DNA of 13,027 nt from Thermodesulfobacteriota bacterium (GTDB lineage: Bacteria; Desulfobacterota; DSM-4660; Desulfatiglandales; Desulfatiglandaceae), in NCBI GenBank assembly GCA_028278625.1, contig JANQDY010000177.1, positions 1-13,027 of the forward strand. The letters run 5' to 3'. Made by a program: the position numbers and the translations under genes. Shown here one piece after another: positions 6,793 through 13,027 of this stretch (within the stretch, counting starts at the first letter, position 1; each line of letters opens with the position of its first letter). The notes beneath the pieces are model-generated. The model had not been told where the DNA came from. It saw nothing but the letters and a program-made list of their open reading frames with translations, and searched no databases.

Positions 6793-6840
6793 GCGGGGCC
6801 TCCTTTCCGCTTTGACCGGAATACCGCAGATGAATATATC

Positions 6841-6855
6841 CAAACCGGTCGGTAT
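6841..6855 (-). promoter_or_regulatory. TetR/NemR-type operator upstream of the hypothetical gene
   Basis: Read on the minus strand this is ATACC-GACC-GGTTT. It matches the box upstream of the TetR gene (ATACC-AACC-GGTCT) at 12 of 14 positions. Both fit the ACC-N4-GGT core of the E. coli NemR box (TAGACC-N4-GGTCTA, from memory). The AT-rich sequence just upstream includes GATAAT, a possible -10, which would put the operator at or just after the transcription start. Confidence 0.6.
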
Positions 6856-6901
6856 TTTATTTTAGATTATCAATACAAAAAGATCCTTTCCTTCTATCTC
6901 A

Positions 6902-7498
6902 CTATTTCCTTAGCTGATTGATATAGAAACCGAGTTGGTTAATGGTATGTTTCCAGATGTTGGGATCCCGGCTCGAGGCATAGAGGGCCCCCGCACCGTT
7001 GACGGTGATCACGATGAAATTGGCGATCTCCTTGGGGTTGAGCCCTTCCTTGAGCATCCCTTTTTCATCCGCCTCAATGAGCCACGACCGCAGCAGCCTG
7101 GACAAGTTGACAAACCCCCTCAGGATATGCCGGCTCATGCTGCCGGACTGCCCGGACAGTTCCACAAGGCTGTTGAGGAAAAAGCAGCCGCCGTCAAACA
7201 CATCGTCGCCGCAGTAATGTTTCAGATCGTTAATAATGGTCTTTTCCAACCGCTCCAGGGGATCCGAGGCCTGCCGAACGCCTTTGAAGACAATGTGTTG
7301 CCATATTCTGACCGCCTCGTCATAAACGGCGTACCAGATATCCTCCTTGCTCTGGAAGTGGCCGTAGAGGCCTCCCTTTGTCAGATCCGTTGCCTCAAGG
7401 ATATCGTTGATGGAGGTATTGTAGTAACCCTTCACAGAGAAGAGCTGAAGAGATTCTTCGATGATCCGCTGTCTGGTCTTTGTTCCTTTGGTTTTCAC
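6902..7498 (-). CDS. TetR/AcrR-family transcriptional repressor, NemR-like
   Basis: A 198-residue TetR-family protein. The N-terminal helix-turn-helix (about residues 10-50) contains TSINDILEATDLTKGGLYGH followed by FQSKEDIW, the family signature. The C-terminal ligand and dimerisation domain contains DGGCFFLNSLVELS, with the cysteine at 105. In E. coli NemR a cysteine at about the same place (106, in SGCLTVKLSAEV) senses reactive electrophiles and oxidants, so redox or electrophile sensing is a reasonable inference. A second cysteine lies at 96. The start codon is GTG at 7498 with a weak Shine-Dalgarno sequence. A NemR-like box and a TATAAA lie immediately upstream, suggesting autorepression, and a matching box precedes the next gene downstream. 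No reductase or glyoxalase gene, the usual NemR targets, is adjacent. Confidence 0.9.
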   Translation of the reverse strand: MKTKGTKTRQRIIEESLQLFSVKGYYNTSINDILEATDLTKGGLYGHFQSKEDIWYAVYDEAVRIWQHIVFKGVRQASDPLERLEKTIINDLKHYCGDDVFDGGCFFLNSLVELSGQSGSMSRHILRGFVNLSRLLRSWLIEADEKGMLKEGLNPKEIANFIVITVNGAGALYASSRDPNIWKHTINQLGFYINQLRK

Positions 7499-7520
7499 GG
7501 GCTCGGGCCTTTATAAAAAA

Positions 7521-7535
7521 ATACCAACCGGTCTT
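7521..7535. promoter_or_regulatory. TetR/NemR-type operator upstream of the TetR gene
   Basis: ATACC-AACC-GGTCT on the plus strand is an imperfect dyad with core ACC-N4-GGT. It lies 22 nt upstream of the GTG start of the regulator and just upstream of TATAAA (7510-7515 read on the minus strand), a likely -10 element. Binding here would block RNA polymerase, which fits autorepression. The sister site is at 6841-6855. Confidence 0.65.
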
Positions 7536-7605
7536 ATTATTTCCACAAAATCCCGGCCATGTCAAGGAAGTTTTTGTGGGGACCGCTTGAAAACCTGGAA
7601 ACCCG

Positions 7606-7622
7606 GTCAACGGATGGTTGAC
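7606..7622 (-). terminator. Short hairpin downstream of the caspase-like gene
   Basis: GTCAAC (7606-7611) and GTTGAC (7617-7622) form a 6-bp stem with a 5-nt loop, 30 nt past the stop of the minus-strand caspase-like gene. There is no T-run. It is a weak candidate for the end of the operon. Confidence 0.25.
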
Positions 7623-7651
7623 ACCTGATTTGACCGATCGCCCTCACGAAA

Positions 7652-9025
7652 TCATTCCGGATGAACAAAATAAAGATTCCCCCATGGTCTGTTATTTGTC
7701 TTCAGCTGACACCAACCGCCTTTGACCGGAAGTCTAAGATCCATGTTCCTGGAATCATCACGGAGATACAGCCAGGACGCGTCACGGGACTTTTCCACAA
7801 ATGTATAAGTGGGATCACTCCAATATTCGAACCATCTCCCTTCGGCTTGCTGTTTGAAGACCCCCTTTGAGTGCCTGAATGCCGCTAACCCGTTCTTTTT
7901 ACGATATTCTGAATGAACAAAATAGAGATTCCCCCATGGCCTGTTGCTTACCCTCAGTTGACACCAACCGCCTCTAATCGGAAGTCTCAGATCCATGTTC
8001 CTGGAATCATCACGGAGATACAGCCAGGATGCATCACGGGATTTTTCCACGAATGAATAGGTAAAGTCATCCCAATATTCGAACCATCTCCCTTTGCCCT
8101 GGTGTTTGAAGACCCCTTTTGAGTGTCTAAAGGCCGTGATATCTATTGATCCCTTGTTGGTTCGTTGATGCTGAACTTGGTTGTCCTGGTGACGCCATGC
8201 GTCCGGCTTTTGACTTCCATAACCCGTGTCAAACACGGTTTTTCCTTTATTTTCCACATCCCTTCCGTTTCCGGCGAAGTAGAAGTCACCTGTTAATGAA
8301 GTCGACTCCCAGGGCGTCTGTTTCTTGCCGGACCATTCCCTAACGGATGAACGGACCTTCTGGAACATCTGCAAAATGGTTATGCCGGGCGTATTGATAT
8401 GCTGCAACAATGCCGCTGTATACGGACTGTTCTTCCCCCCGCCATCTGAAGCGGTCATCTCCGGCGCGGTGCTGTACGCAATCAACGATCCGGACGGTGC
8501 TTTCATGAAGGCCAATCCCGCACCCTTTGTTCCTCTCCGCCAGCTCCTTTCAAAGGGATTATCCCTGCAGGCATCAAGGATCACGATATTGGTCCTGCTC
8601 CCCGCCGTTTCCATCTTTGCCAGTACTCGGTCGGCACGTACACAATCGTATTCCACATCATCTTCACTATCCAGCTTCACATTCACGGGCAGCAAATAGT
8701 TGCGTCCCCCGACCCGGATACCATGGCCGGCATAGAAGAACAGCCCCACGTCCTTCCCTTTCAGCATACGGCCGAACCTGTCCATGGCTTTTTTCATGGC
8801 CTTCTGGGAGCAGTTCTCATATTTCATGACTGTGAACCCCAGACCTTCCAGTGCCTTTTTCATGGCCCTGACATCGTTAACGGGATTATCCAGACTGCCG
8901 CCGTGCTCGTAATGGCTGTTTCCGATCAAGAGGGCGACCCGCTGTTCCTGTTTAGACGCCGATTCCGAGACCGGAAAGAACGATACGACAATGACCAATA
9001 GAAGAAAAACCGTGGGATTCTTCAT
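7652..9025 (-). CDS. Secreted caspase-fold (peptidase C14) protein with two C-terminal repeats
   Basis: A 457-residue protein with a signal peptide (1 to about 23, cleavage probably after SESA). A caspase p20-like domain (about 27-252) follows: VALLIGNSHY (30-39), the catalytic histidine in FYAGHG (His101) and the catalytic cysteine in DACRDNPF (Cys153). Both residues are present, so an active cysteine protease of the metacaspase/orthocaspase group is plausible, usually cutting after Arg or Lys. A polar linker (about 253-297) leads to two repeats of a Trp- and Tyr-rich unit (about 299-376 and 383-457, period 84 residues). I do not recognise this unit; it contains KSRDASWLYLRDDSRNMDLR and NRPWGNLYFVH. 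It looks like a beta-rich binding module. The start is well set: AGGGAG lies 8 nt before the ATG. The gene begins 11 nt after the lipoprotein stop, and its ribosome-binding site abuts that stop, so it belongs to the operon. Confidence 0.92.
   Translation of the reverse strand: MKNPTVFLLLVIVVSFFPVSESASKQEQRVALLIGNSHYEHGGSLDNPVNDVRAMKKALEGLGFTVMKYENCSQKAMKKAMDRFGRMLKGKDVGLFFYAGHGIRVGGRNYLLPVNVKLDSEDDVEYDCVRADRVLAKMETAGSRTNIVILDACRDNPFERSWRRGTKGAGLAFMKAPSGSLIAYSTAPEMTASDGGGKNSPYTAALLQHINTPGITILQMFQKVRSSVREWSGKKQTPWESTSLTGDFYFAGNGRDVENKGKTVFDTGYGSQKPDAWRHQDNQVQHQRTNKGSIDITAFRHSKGVFKHQGKGRWFEYWDDFTYSFVEKSRDASWLYLRDDSRNMDLRLPIRGGWCQLRVSNRPWGNLYFVHSEYRKKNGLAAFRHSKGVFKQQAEGRWFEYWSDPTYTFVEKSRDASWLYLRDDSRNMDLRLPVKGGWCQLKTNNRPWGNLYFVHPE
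7655..8131 (-). repeat. Tandem 252-bp repeat encoding the caspase protein's C-terminal modules
   Basis: The two copies are offset by exactly 252 nt (84 codons). A 41-nt block is identical in both (7737-7777 and 7989-8029), and most differences elsewhere are single substitutions, several at third codon positions. Such conservation at the DNA level points to a fairly recent duplication or to gene conversion between copies. The repeat is in frame, and the protein ends at the end of the second copy. Confidence 0.9.
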
Positions 9026-9036
9026 TGGTAACTCCC

Positions 9037-9198
9037 TTATAATTCACTGTCGGGATCGGATATGCCGGTCCCTTGATAAAAAACGTTTGGCCTGTTTTGC
9101 CGGTATTCCTCACTTGACGACCCATTCATTTCCGGCGGCCCTGCACATCCGGCCACAACAGGAAGACCCAACAAGATCAGATAGATGAGCTTCTTCAT
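9037..9198 (-). CDS. Small outer-envelope lipoprotein, 53 residues
   Basis: The ATG at 9198 is preceded by GGAGGG at 6-nt spacing. This start gives MKKLIYLILLGLPVVAGC, a textbook lipoprotein signal with lipobox VAGC and the lipidated cysteine at residue 18. The frame is open further upstream to 9387, but that part is antisense to the phosphopantetheinyl transferase and is not coding. The mature peptide is about 36 residues, polar and rich in Gly, Ser, Asn and Pro, with no recognisable domain. Asp is not at position +2 (Ala follows the Cys), so sorting to the outer membrane is expected by the E. coli rule. It lies 37 nt after the transferase gene and 11 nt before the caspase-like gene, so it is probably a structural or anchoring partner in the same envelope process. 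Confidence 0.8.
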   Translation of the reverse strand: MKKLIYLILLGLPVVAGCAGPPEMNGSSSEEYRQNRPNVFYQGTGISDPDSEL

Positions 9199-9235
9199 CT
9201 TTTTCCCTCCATCAATGATCATTGACACTGGTTCA

Positions 9236-10024
9236 TCATACCATTTCTTTGGTGACAAGGGCAGCGCAAACACCGTCGGTGCATGCAATCCAGTGGGCCT
9301 GAAACTGTTCCGGCCCGCCGTGTTCTTTGGGCGCATGAACCACACGAAGATCCGGTTCCAACTGGAATTGGAAAGCATCAAGGCCAAAAGGCAATCCTTC
9401 CCCGATGGATTTCAACGCCGCTTCTTTCAGGCTCCAGAATCGGAAGAACGTTTCAAGACGCGCGGGGCCTTTCATCCTTTTTACAGCACCCGCTTCATCT
9501 GTTGAAAAATAACGGCGGGCCAGGGCCAATGATTCCAGATGTCTCGTATGATCTTCCAGATCGATACCGATCCCATGGGTCCGAGACCAGGCACCCAAGA
9601 AACCGATCCGGCAGGAAGAGAAGCTGAACCAAAAATCCGGCAAATCATGCAGATAGGGACGGCCTTTTTCCGTTTCTTTGAAAGCGATAAGGTTTAAGGG
9701 TTTGGAACGTTCCAGGGCCATGTATCCGCAGAAGCGGCGAAACGCTCTGCGCTGGATGAACCGCGCCATGTCATTCTCGGATGCAAACCGGCCAGCCCTC
9801 TTTCTTTCGCTATCAGACAGGACCTGGGCACATCGTCGGGTGACCCGCGGGTCCCTGGAAACCGGCGCATAGCGTATTGCTGCCTTATGCCGTACAGATA
9901 CAGGGGTCACATCCCGGGAATTGGCCGCGAAAAACGCCCATATCCTTTGGTGATTGTACCCATGTGCCAAGGAGTATTTTTCCGCGCTTACCGGTGATTC
10001 GTAGCGGATGCCGTTGCTTCCCAT
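9236..10024 (-). CDS. Sfp-type 4'-phosphopantetheinyl transferase
   Basis: This 262-residue protein transfers 4'-phosphopantetheine from CoA to a serine of carrier domains. The two family signatures are intact: GIGIDLED (151-158), which supplies the magnesium-binding Asp/Glu, and FWSLKEAALKSIGEGL (196-211), the W-x-x-KE-A-x-x-K helix. GRPYL (121-125) is also present. The stretch normally reading F-N-L-S-H-S is FSFSSC (133-138), so the usual histidine, which contacts CoA in Sfp, is replaced by serine. The N-terminal 60 residues are longer and more basic than usual. The gene overlaps the end of the upstream synthetase gene by 37 nt, which implies coupled translation, and the carrier domain of that synthetase is its obvious substrate. 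No clear Shine-Dalgarno sequence precedes the ATG at 10024, which fits coupling. Confidence 0.93.
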   Translation of the reverse strand: MGSNGIRYESPVSAEKYSLAHGYNHQRIWAFFAANSRDVTPVSVRHKAAIRYAPVSRDPRVTRRCAQVLSDSERKRAGRFASENDMARFIQRRAFRRFCGYMALERSKPLNLIAFKETEKGRPYLHDLPDFWFSFSSCRIGFLGAWSRTHGIGIDLEDHTRHLESLALARRYFSTDEAGAVKRMKGPARLETFFRFWSLKEAALKSIGEGLPFGLDAFQFQLEPDLRVVHAPKEHGGPEQFQAHWIACTDGVCAALVTKEMV

Positions 10025-13000
10025 GGGCAGTTGTCCATTGTGTTTAGGGGTTCCGCGGGACTGCCCCAGTAAATCCCCGTGGGCAGGTGCATCTCCTTTA
10101 AGACCAGGGAGAGCGGCAGAAGCGTTGTTGAAGGCGCCATGATTGCGCCCCCCATGACCATGGCGCCGGAATTAATGGTGCCGCCGTCCCGGATTTCGGT
10201 TCGTTTGACCTTTAATTTCATGTTCTCCAGGGTGTGAAACTGAAGGAGACCGGAGACGAAGCAATCGGCCCCAAAGTCTACCGCGTTCCAGTCAAAAGCC
10301 TGCATCGGTGAGGCGATAATGGTCCGTTTACCGATCCGGCAGCCCATCCACCTGAGAACAATATTCGGGAGCACGGTCCCCGCCGAAATCCGCAGGGTTG
10401 TCCCGCACCAAGCGAAAAAGCAGTCCTGCGTAAAGAAGTAAACAAAGTGGCGCCAGGACCAGAAAGGGGCCTCGTGATCAGACCCCCAGTCGCTGCCCAC
10501 GAGGGCCTTCTTGATGCCGGCGCAGGACAGAACCAGGGCGACCTCGGTGAAAATCAGGGCCATAAAGGCGCTTAAGACCGCGTTTCCGCCAAGATGCAAC
10601 AAGACGGTATATAATAACCCGTAAACCAGTAATTCGGCAATTGGAAGGAAACCGATGCTGAAAATATCATTTAGAAAGACGCGACCAAGAAACAGAAAAA
10701 AACCGGGCGGCCCATGGGCCTTGTTCTCTTGGTCATGGGCTGTGCTTGCAAATCGTACCGGCGGATTCCCGGCCACTGTGATGGGTTCTCCGAGCCGGGT
10801 CTTCATCTGACCTCTGAACCGTATATCGCTTGCCGGTGTGGAAACCCCCAAAAGGAAACTGGTGGGAAAATGGCCGGATTCCGAAACGGAATTGTTGCTG
10901 GCAAAAAAGTTGGCCGGCATATGGAGCTGGCGAAGGTTCAGGTGTTTGGCGTCTTGATCGAGCATATTGGTAAGACATCCGTGTGCCCAGAAGACCTGTG
11001 AATCAGCGCCTGCAACCTCGGGAACCAGATTGATCATCAAGTCGCATTCGGATCCGCCCGTGCGCAAAAAACCCACACCGGCAAGTGCACGGAGGTATTG
11101 TCCAAAAATGGTCCATGTCCAAAGACGCTGAATCTGATTCATCTTTTTCATCCTGTAAAGGAGCAGGGCACTCTTCATTCCCCGCGACGGGTAGAGGCCC
11201 GGCGAGAAGGGCGTAATACGAAGAAAAAGGGCGCCCAATAGGGAGATCAGGACAATGGTGCCCCAGGTTGTGGTAAACGCGTACAGACTCATATGCCATA
11301 AAATGGTGCAAAGGGGCGTAAGGCTGAAATAAGCGCCGGCCATTTGCTGCTCACCCGCGGGGATGAAGGTGGCGGCAAACCAGGCAACAAGGGCGGTCGG
11401 GACGACAATGAGCCAGAAGTCCAGGAATATCTGCATAAGGATGTTCATTGTCTCGAGACGTCTAAAGGAGTGGGTATACGGGCGGCATTTCGCTGTACGC
11501 CTAAGTCCCGTGCAACGACCGGTGAGCCGCGCGGGGGCCCCCTCCCACATTTCCCCCTCTACCACATTGCTGAAGATGGGCGTAAACGGCGTAATCCAGG
11601 CACCCCGCCCCACCGTCACATTCTCGGCGATTGCCGCGCGCATGCTGATCTTGACGTCGCTCTCAAGTTGTATGGGGCCCAAATGCAATTCTTGACCGGC
11701 CCACCTGGACATCTGAATGTAGGCGCCGGTCTGAATGGCAACGTCATTCTTTGCGGAAAAGAGGTCAAGGGGCCCTGTGAACGCCACTCCGTGACCGCAT
11801 TGAAGGTTGTTGCCAACGGTCGCCCCAAGGCGCCGCAGCACCCAGGCCATGAGAGGAGCGCTGCGAAACATCATATTCAAAGGGCGAAGCACCGAGGCCT
11901 GCAGGCGGTCCACAAACCAGATTCTGAGATGCATTCGGCTCCATTTGGGGTACACGCCCGGCTCAACAAACCTCTTAAACGAATCACCCCCCATAAGGCG
12001 TTTTATCAACAAGACCCAGACCAGACCGACGAAGGGAAAGGCAAGGGCCAACAAGTACATTAAAAAGCCGACACCGATAAGTTCCCAAAGGTGAGCGGTA
12101 ATGAAAAACGCACCGATTTCCCCAAAGGCAACGACACATAAAAAACCGATCAGAAAAGGCGCGTAGAACAAGGCAACCAACAACATCTGGAGCGTTGTGA
12201 AATGTTTGACGGAGAGGACCTCCGCCGCCTTCTCATCCCCTATCACGCCGGCCGGGCATGATTTCGCGTTGGCCGATGGGATTTTTAAGGCATTTGCGGG
12301 CCTTTGGGGGCGATTGGCCACTTTTCGCGGCGTATTACAATCGCTGAGCAGCGCCCGGACGGGCACCGTCCATCCGGCGGCATGCAGGCGTTGGGCAAGT
12401 CGAGCAATAACGATGGAATGCCCGCCGTGGTCCACAAATGCATCGTCCCATCCCAGCTTTGTTTCAAAAACATCTCTAGAGATCAAAAGCACTTCTTGAG
12501 AACCGGGAGGGACCCCCGGATCATGATCAGGCATTCCAGATGGCTCGGCCCTTTCCTTTTGATCCCGGCTTTGCCGGCGGCCAAAAGTGGAAGCCGTTTC
12601 CGGTTCGGCCTGCATGGGCAGTTGTGAAAGGTCGGGCAGACACCTCCGGTCGATTTTTCCGGATAGGGGTTTCATGACGAATTCCTCTACCAGGAATATC
12701 CTTGAAGGGACCGACGGTTCCGGCAGTTGTCTTTTAAGCGTTGCCAAGACCCGGTTTGCCCACTCAGCCGGTGCGGGTGCAACTTCCGAGGAATGATCCC
12801 TCAAGATCGACGGCGCCATGACGAATGCCACCAGTTCTTGGTTCTGGTAGTCCAGCACGGCGGATTCTATCTCAGTGATCCGGTTTTGAAGGATATCCTC
12901 AACCGGCTGTATCTCCACCCGGTGCCCGCGAACCTTCAGTTGTGCGTCGATACGGCCAAGGAAATGCACCCGCTGGGTCCGGGCATCGATTTTGCACCTG

Positions 13001-13027
13001 TCCCCCGTGCGGAAGAGCCGGCCAAAG
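9988..13027 (-). CDS. Pls/PosA-type NRPS, C-terminal part (runs off the window)
   Basis: The gene enters from beyond 13027; the GTG at 12969 is internal. Numbering from that GTG, the order is: end of an adenylation domain with FRTGDR (motif A7, just upstream at about 12984-13015), GRIDAQLKVRGHRVEI (A8, 5-20) and PLSGKIDRRCLP (A10, 101-112); a linker; a peptidyl carrier domain with VDHGGHSIVIARL (179-191), Ser185 being the 4'-phosphopantetheine site; then about 740 residues of membrane-rich sequence. That region has several helices (about 260-325, 508-535, 555-585, 760-820) and two hexapeptide-like left-handed beta-helix segments (about 381-480 and 875-970). No condensation or thioesterase domain is seen downstream of the carrier. 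This is the architecture of the family containing epsilon-poly-L-lysine synthetase and PosA, where the membrane part joins monomers by isopeptide bonds. The monomer cannot be read, because the specificity pocket lies outside the window. The transferase downstream overlaps it. Confidence 0.9.
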   Translation of the reverse strand, partial: FGRLFRTGDRCKIDARTQRVHFLGRIDAQLKVRGHRVEIQPVEDILQNRITEIESAVLDYQNQELVAFVMAPSILRDHSSEVAPAPAEWANRVLATLKRQLPEPSVPSRIFLVEEFVMKPLSGKIDRRCLPDLSQLPMQAEPETASTFGRRQSRDQKERAEPSGMPDHDPGVPPGSQEVLLISRDVFETKLGWDDAFVDHGGHSIVIARLAQRLHAAGWTVPVRALLSDCNTPRKVANRPQRPANALKIPSANAKSCPAGVIGDEKAAEVLSVKHFTTLQMLLVALFYAPFLIGFLCVVAFGEIGAFFITAHLWELIGVGFLMYLLALAFPFVGLVWVLLIKRLMGGDSFKRFVEPGVYPKWSRMHLRIWFVDRLQASVLRPLNMMFRSAPLMAWVLRRLGATVGNNLQCGHGVAFTGPLDLFSAKNDVAIQTGAYIQMSRWAGQELHLGPIQLESDVKISMRAAIAENVTVGRGAWITPFTPIFSNVVEGEMWEGAPARLTGRCTGLRRTAKCRPYTHSFRRLETMNILMQIFLDFWLIVVPTALVAWFAATFIPAGEQQMAGAYFSLTPLCTILWHMSLYAFTTTWGTIVLISLLGALFLRITPFSPGLYPSRGMKSALLLYRMKKMNQIQRLWTWTIFGQYLRALAGVGFLRTGGSECDLMINLVPEVAGADSQVFWAHGCLTNMLDQDAKHLNLRQLHMPANFFASNNSVSESGHFPTSFLLGVSTPASDIRFRGQMKTRLGEPITVAGNPPVRFASTAHDQENKAHGPPGFFLFLGRVFLNDIFSIGFLPIAELLVYGLLYTVLLHLGGNAVLSAFMALIFTEVALVLSCAGIKKALVGSDWGSDHEAPFWSWRHFVYFFTQDCFFAWCGTTLRISAGTVLPNIVLRWMGCRIGKRTIIASPMQAFDWNAVDFGADCFVSGLLQFHTLENMKLKVKRTEIRDGGTINSGAMVMGGAIMAPSTTLLPLSLVLKEMHLPTGIYWGSPAEPLNTMDNCPWEATASATNHR

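Noticed and set aside
6935..7516. 193-residue plus-strand open frame
   Set aside because: It is antisense to the TetR regulator, which has a clear helix-turn-helix signature on the other strand.
9199..9387. Longer form of the lipoprotein starting at 9387
   Set aside because: The extra 63 residues are antisense to the transferase gene and would bury the lipoprotein signal. The ATG at 9198 has an excellent ribosome-binding site.
11344..12063. 239-residue plus-strand open frame
   Set aside because: It is a shadow inside the membrane part of the Pls-type synthetase, with no membrane or domain pattern and no ribosome-binding site noticed.
12969..12969. GTG at 12969 as the start of the synthetase
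   Set aside because: The frame continues to the window edge and encodes the FRTGDR adenylation motif upstream of this codon, so the GTG is internal.

Overview
The window looks like a chromosomal segment of a Gram-negative, probably Desulfobacterota-type (deltaproteobacterial) bacterium. That placement is an inference. It rests on moderate to high GC, a lipoprotein signal, and chemoreceptor relics with a C-terminal EDVIPFDE tail of a kind I associate with Desulfobacterales. No rRNA, tRNA, CRISPR array or intact mobile element is visible.

Layout. Positions 1-343 hold no convincing gene. On the minus strand, a fatty-acyl-AMP ligase (745-2526) is followed by a small three-helix membrane protein (344-679), possibly as one transcription unit. 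Divergently, a TlpA/ResA-like thioredoxin-fold protein (2906-3466) is on the plus strand. Next is a chemotaxis patch: an intact cheW (4227-4739, +) lies between two broken chemoreceptor genes on the minus strand. One is only a C-terminal relic (3664-3963). The other (4826-6052) has lost its sensor domain, carries two frame changes and appears to have lost its normal stop codon. Strong hairpins lie downstream of both. After a non-coding stretch (6053-6462) come a small unknown protein (6463-6792) and a TetR regulator (6902-7498). Each of these two genes has a matching ATACC-N4-GGT(T/C)T box upstream, resembling the NemR operator.

The right half (7652-13027) is a tight minus-strand operon running in from beyond the window edge. 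It encodes the C-terminal part of a Pls/PosA-type single-module NRPS (end of the adenylation domain, carrier domain, then a large membrane domain with two left-handed beta-helix segments); an Sfp-type phosphopantetheinyl transferase overlapping it by 37 nt; a 53-residue lipoprotein; and a secreted caspase-fold protein with an intact His/Cys pair and two nearly identical 84-residue C-terminal repeats.

The genes suggest an activated-monomer pathway. The transferase would arm the carrier domain, and the membrane-embedded synthetase would make and perhaps export an isopeptide-type oligomer or polymer. The lipoprotein and caspase-like protein would act in the envelope on the product or on cells exposed to it. 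The link to an exported caspase-like protein is the most unusual feature. The FAAL is a second adenylate-forming enzyme nearby, but nothing in the sequence ties it to this operon.
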